DNA from: JBCBCP01 sp039817385 | GTDB taxonomy: Bacteria; Pseudomonadota; Alphaproteobacteria; Rhodobacterales; Rhodobacteraceae | Assembly (NCBI GenBank): GCA_039817385.1 | Contig: JBCBVY010000004.1 | Span: forward strand, 372,001-436,000 | Length of the DNA: 64,000 nucleotides | Direction: 5' to 3' | Shown here: positions 62,101 to 64,000 of the stretch, one piece after another | Position numbering within the stretch: position 1 is the first letter of the stretch | Layout: each line of letters begins with the position of its first letter | Translations under genes and position numbers: made by a program | Notes under the pieces: model-generated | Told to the model about the DNA's origin: nothing | What the model saw: only the letters and a program-made list of their open reading frames with translations | Database searches by the model: none

Positions 62101-62419
62101 CCGCGTCGTCCAAGCCCGCGCCGCCAATCCACACTGGATCCAAGGCATGCGCGCCCACGGCTTCCGCGGCGCAGCAGAGATCGCGGCAACGCTAGAGCAC
62201 ATGGCCAGCTTTGCGCATCTGGCGGGAGTCGTTGGCCCACATCTCTTTGACCTTTTCCACGAAGCGACACTTGGCGACCCGGACACCAGCGCCTTTTTGC
62301 AGGCTGAAAACCCCGAGGCCTTCCGCGCAATGCAAGACCGGTTTGCCGCGCTGTGGGATGCCGGCCTGTGGCAGACTCGGCGCAATTCCATCCGCGCCGA
62401 GATGGCCGCCCGCGCATGA
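59132..62419 (+). CDS. cobN: Cobaltochelatase subunit CobN
   Basis: This 1095-residue protein is the large subunit of the aerobic cobaltochelatase CobNST, which inserts Co2+ into hydrogenobyrinic acid diamide. Features include [20 protein letters not shown] near residue 380, [20 protein letters not shown] near 530 and the [16 protein letters not shown] stretch near 770. Length is somewhat below the longest CobN proteins but in the normal range. It overlaps cobG by 4 bases. CobS and CobT are not in the window. Confidence 0.95.
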   Translation: MHVVFRESKGLDESETPMDLGQSPADLVVLSFSDSDLGAFANGWHRGGGPNGGLPSLRLANLVALKHPLSVDTYVEQTLAGAKGILVRLIGGVPYWSYGLQQVYALAQARGIALAVLPADGREDSRLDAFSTLPVSTLRRLAHLCDQGGAVAAQAALAQMALATGLYAGPVPGSKALPAYGAWSPERGVFAPEPKPKVQPRVLISFYRSFLVAADTAPIEAMMAQFEACGYEVLALYAPSLKAPEAAAWLRAQVSAFAPDAIVNATSFSGRGDDGTSPLDAGNVPVFQVSLSTARRRDWAEAERGLSPADLAMHVVLPEVDGRLMGGVVSFKEPTKRDPNLEFSRFAHVPNDERIGAVVGRVRAWLDLASTQAAHRRPALILSTYPGKDWNMGHAVGLDAVASARAILSDLRSAGYNVGHAPCDLPAMLSQRSVSWPLSDYEKALAALPEALCTDLASAWGAPEADSDVQDGAFHFAAIRVGHAIIGLQPERGTPKLRDDDYHDLSRTPRHAYVAFYLWLEAQTDAVIHIGAHGTLEWLPGKSVALSAECWPEALIGAKPVIYPFIVNDPGEAAQAKRRIGAVTLGHIPPPLRESGTPDRLVRLEALLDEFSNADGLDPKRRDRLQDDIRGEAQALGLEDDLGLERAACSAEAITRIDRFVCDIKESQFGEGLHIWGRSARDGAPFETAASVAAERRALLDALDGKRIDSGPSGSPYRGRTDVLPTGRNMYTTDPRSVPTRAAYAQGVRLGEELVRRHLQDEGDWPKALIVDLWGSATMRTAGEEFAMALYLLGVRPVWDEGSERVSGIEVLPITELERPRLDVTLRVSGLFRDVFPTLSALFSQAVRALAERDEAPDWNPFADKADAARVYGPAPGSFGLGMGAMLDDYSEDSRRAAGEAWMAASAWALDGDKATQDAAGIRDRVAQADSFVHLQDLPETDVLLASDYAAHEAGFAAAKQLAGGHAALWHVDNTDPSRPAARSLQEEVARVVQARAANPHWIQGMRAHGFRGAAEIAATLEHMASFAHLAGVVGPHLFDLFHEATLGDPDTSAFLQAENPEAFRAMQDRFAALWDAGLWQTRRNSIRAEMAARA

Positions 62420-63546
62420 GCGCGCCGCGCATCAAAGGCTGGTGCCCCGGTGCGCATCGCCCGATGATGTCGGGCGACGGATTGGTGGTCCGGGTGCGCC
62501 CGTTCCGGTCCGCGCTTGTCGCGGAGCAAACCCTTGCTCTGTGCGATCTGTCGGAGCGGTTCGGGAATGGCGTTTTGGACCTGACGTCGCGCGCGAACCT
62601 GCAGATCCGGGGTGTATCCGAAAATGATCACCCGGCTCTCCTTGAGGCTCTGGACGCCATCGGTGTGCTGGACGCTGACCCGGACGTAGAGGCGCGGCGC
62701 AACATCTTGATGCCCGCAAACTGGGTGGCAGGCGACCTAGCAGATCGTCTTTACGCCGCGCTGCTCAAAACGCTGCCACGCTTACCGGACCTGCCGCACA
62801 AGATCGGCTTTGCGCTGGATGTTGGAAGCGCACCCAGCCTGCAACACGGCTCTGCCGATTTCCGTTTTGAACTGTCGACAGATGGCAAACTGATCCTGCG
62901 TGCCGATGGCGCGGCGCGCGGCCGCCCGGTTGCTGAGGCCGAGGCAATGGACGCGCTTTGCGCTCTTGCTGCGTGGTTTGCAGACACGGGCGGGGCCAAC
63001 AACGGTCGCATGTCTCGGCATCTTGCCCACACACACTTACCCGACTTCTGGCAGATAGCCGCGCCGCGGGACGGCAACGTCGCACCTGCGATTGGACCGA
63101 AAGCGGACGGGACAATATTAGGCGTTCCTTTCGGCAAGATCCGCGCCACCGACCTGCGCGCGCTCACATCCAAACACCCCGGCACCCCGCTGCGCATGAT
63201 GCTGGACCGGCTTATGTTTCTAAAGGGCCCGCGCGTTCAAGATGCCTCTGGCTTTGAAACGGCCCCCACACGCCTGATGGATATCCAAGCCTGCCCAGGT
63301 TCCCCTTACTGCCCGCAGGCGAGTGTGGAAACGATTGCGCTGGCGCGGCGCCTTGCCGATCAAACCAAAGGCACCGTGCATGTGTCCGGTTGCGCCAAGG
63401 GGTGCGCCCATCCCAAAGCGGGTGATACCACACTTGTGGGTCGCGACGGTCGGTTTGATCTTGTGATAAACGGCGCGCCGTGGGATGCACCCTGCCAGCG
63501 TGGGCTGGACGAGGCTGCGCTGACCGAAGCAATCCAAGCGCGCTAA
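62416..63546 (+). CDS. cobG: Precorrin-3B synthase CobG
   Basis: The 376-residue protein starts at ATG 62416, overlapping the cobN stop. It belongs to the nitrite/sulfite reductase-like family. It has [10 protein letters not shown] near residue 55, the ferredoxin-like [13 protein letters not shown] segment, and the iron-sulfur/sirohaem Cys region with [15 protein letters not shown] and the paired GCAKGCAHP near 340. It uses O2 to form precorrin-3B, the diagnostic step of the aerobic pathway. cobH follows with TAATG overlap. Confidence 0.93.
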   Translation: MSAPRIKGWCPGAHRPMMSGDGLVVRVRPFRSALVAEQTLALCDLSERFGNGVLDLTSRANLQIRGVSENDHPALLEALDAIGVLDADPDVEARRNILMPANWVAGDLADRLYAALLKTLPRLPDLPHKIGFALDVGSAPSLQHGSADFRFELSTDGKLILRADGAARGRPVAEAEAMDALCALAAWFADTGGANNGRMSRHLAHTHLPDFWQIAAPRDGNVAPAIGPKADGTILGVPFGKIRATDLRALTSKHPGTPLRMMLDRLMFLKGPRVQDASGFETAPTRLMDIQACPGSPYCPQASVETIALARRLADQTKGTVHVSGCAKGCAHPKAGDTTLVGRDGRFDLVINGAPWDAPCQRGLDEAALTEAIQAR

Positions 63547-64000
63547 TGCCCTACACTTACGAAAAAGACGGCGCGGCAATCTATGCCGAGAGCTTTGCCA
63601 CGATCCGGGCCGAGGCTGACCTGGACCGCTTTTCCAAGGATGAAGAGCAGATCGCCGTGCGCATGATCCACGCCGCTGGGATGGTCGGGCTAGAGCAATA
63701 CATCCGTTTCTCGGAAGGATTTGCTGTTGCCGCGCGAAGCGCGCTGGAGGCCGGTGCACCGATCTTTTGTGATGCGTATATGGTTTCCGAAGGTGTCACG
63801 CGCCCACGCTTGCCCGCAGAGAACGAGGTCATCTGCACCCTGCGCGATCCAGCTGTTCCGCAGATGGCCAAGGATATGAACAACACCCGATCGGCCGCCG
63901 CGCTCGAACTGTGGCGCCCGAAATTGGGCGGCGCGCTGGTGGCCATAGGCAACGCGCCAACCGCCCTCTTTCACTTGCTGAACATGCTCGAAGACCCGAA
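63546..64000 (+). CDS. cobH: Precorrin-8X methylmutase CobH (3' end outside window)
   Basis: The frame opens at ATG 63546 (TAATG overlap with cobG) and runs off the edge after about 151 residues, about three quarters of a CobH of roughly 210. It shows EEQIAVRMIHAAGMVGLEQY near residue 35 with the active-site His (RMIHA), PIFCDAYMVSEGV, and GNAPTALFHLL. CobH shifts a methyl group to form hydrogenobyrinic acid. It continues the cob operon downstream. Confidence 0.94.
   Translation, partial: MPYTYEKDGAAIYAESFATIRAEADLDRFSKDEEQIAVRMIHAAGMVGLEQYIRFSEGFAVAARSALEAGAPIFCDAYMVSEGVTRPRLPAENEVICTLRDPAVPQMAKDMNNTRSAAALELWRPKLGGALVAIGNAPTALFHLLNMLEDP

Overview
The window looks like a chromosomal segment of an alphaproteobacterium of the Rhodobacterales (Roseobacter-like). 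It has high GC, tightly packed operons with 4-base overlaps, DUF5368, a FixL/FixK-type oxygen circuit, an Irr-type palindrome, repeated sites resembling the Rhodobacterales Iron-Rhodo-box, and an aerobic cobalamin gene order. I saw no rRNA or tRNA genes and no CRISPR array. Product names come from reading motifs by eye; no database search was possible.

Layout. 1-3.4 kb: phosphonate ABC importer phnC-phnD-phnE-phnE2 (minus), with a very good Pho box upstream. 3.9-8.1 kb: minus-strand sulfur operon (DUF2892, two YeeE/YedE half-transporters, ETHE1/Blh-type metallo-beta-lactamase, Cys-phosphatase-like protein, SulP permease). 8.3-9.6 kb: a ClbS/DfsB-like protein and a Crp/Fnr regulator. 9.7-24.7 kb: a low-oxygen and stress block. 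It holds a DksA-like factor, a PHA synthase, an M50 protease with CBS domains, a hybrid FixL-like kinase, an OmpR-type regulator (FxkR-like), FixK, a universal stress protein, a sulfotransferase, a sulfide:quinone-reductase-like flavoprotein and a cation P-type ATPase. The block contains a K-box-like direct repeat before fixK and two FNR/FixK-type boxes in divergent promoters. 25.6-28.8 kb: a stranded phage packaging module (ParB-methyltransferase, frameshifted DUF5681 protein, large terminase).

28.8-49.4 kb is a long iron and haem acquisition island. It contains DUF1513, two imelysins, a di-haem oxidoreductase, Dps, HemP, two TonB-dependent receptors, an IsdG/HmuD-like monooxygenase, ExbB, two ExbD, TonB and HmuSTUV. 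Several uncharacterised small proteins lie among them, including a paralogous pair sharing a Cys-His-Cys-Cys-Cys motif. Five or six similar 18-base sites precede its transcription units, and a perfect ICE/Irr-type palindrome precedes dps.

49.6-54.9 kb: after an IS5-type remnant lies a phosphite system, ptxE-ptxD (minus) diverging from ptxA-ptxB-ptxC (plus); ptxB carries a 1-base frameshift. 55.4-57.0 kb: a solitary tyrosine recombinase with its own terminator and a DUF938 methyltransferase. 57.4-64 kb: a cobalamin riboswitch followed by DUF1636-cobW-cobN-cobG-cobH, the last cut by the window edge.

The genes suggest a bacterium that scavenges scarce nutrients (phosphonate, phosphite, haem iron), detoxifies reduced sulfur, tunes energy metabolism to oxygen through a FixL-FxkR-FixK cascade, and makes cobalamin aerobically. 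The two frameshifted genes both differ from an intact frame by a homopolymer length change, so sequencing error must be excluded before either is called a pseudogene.
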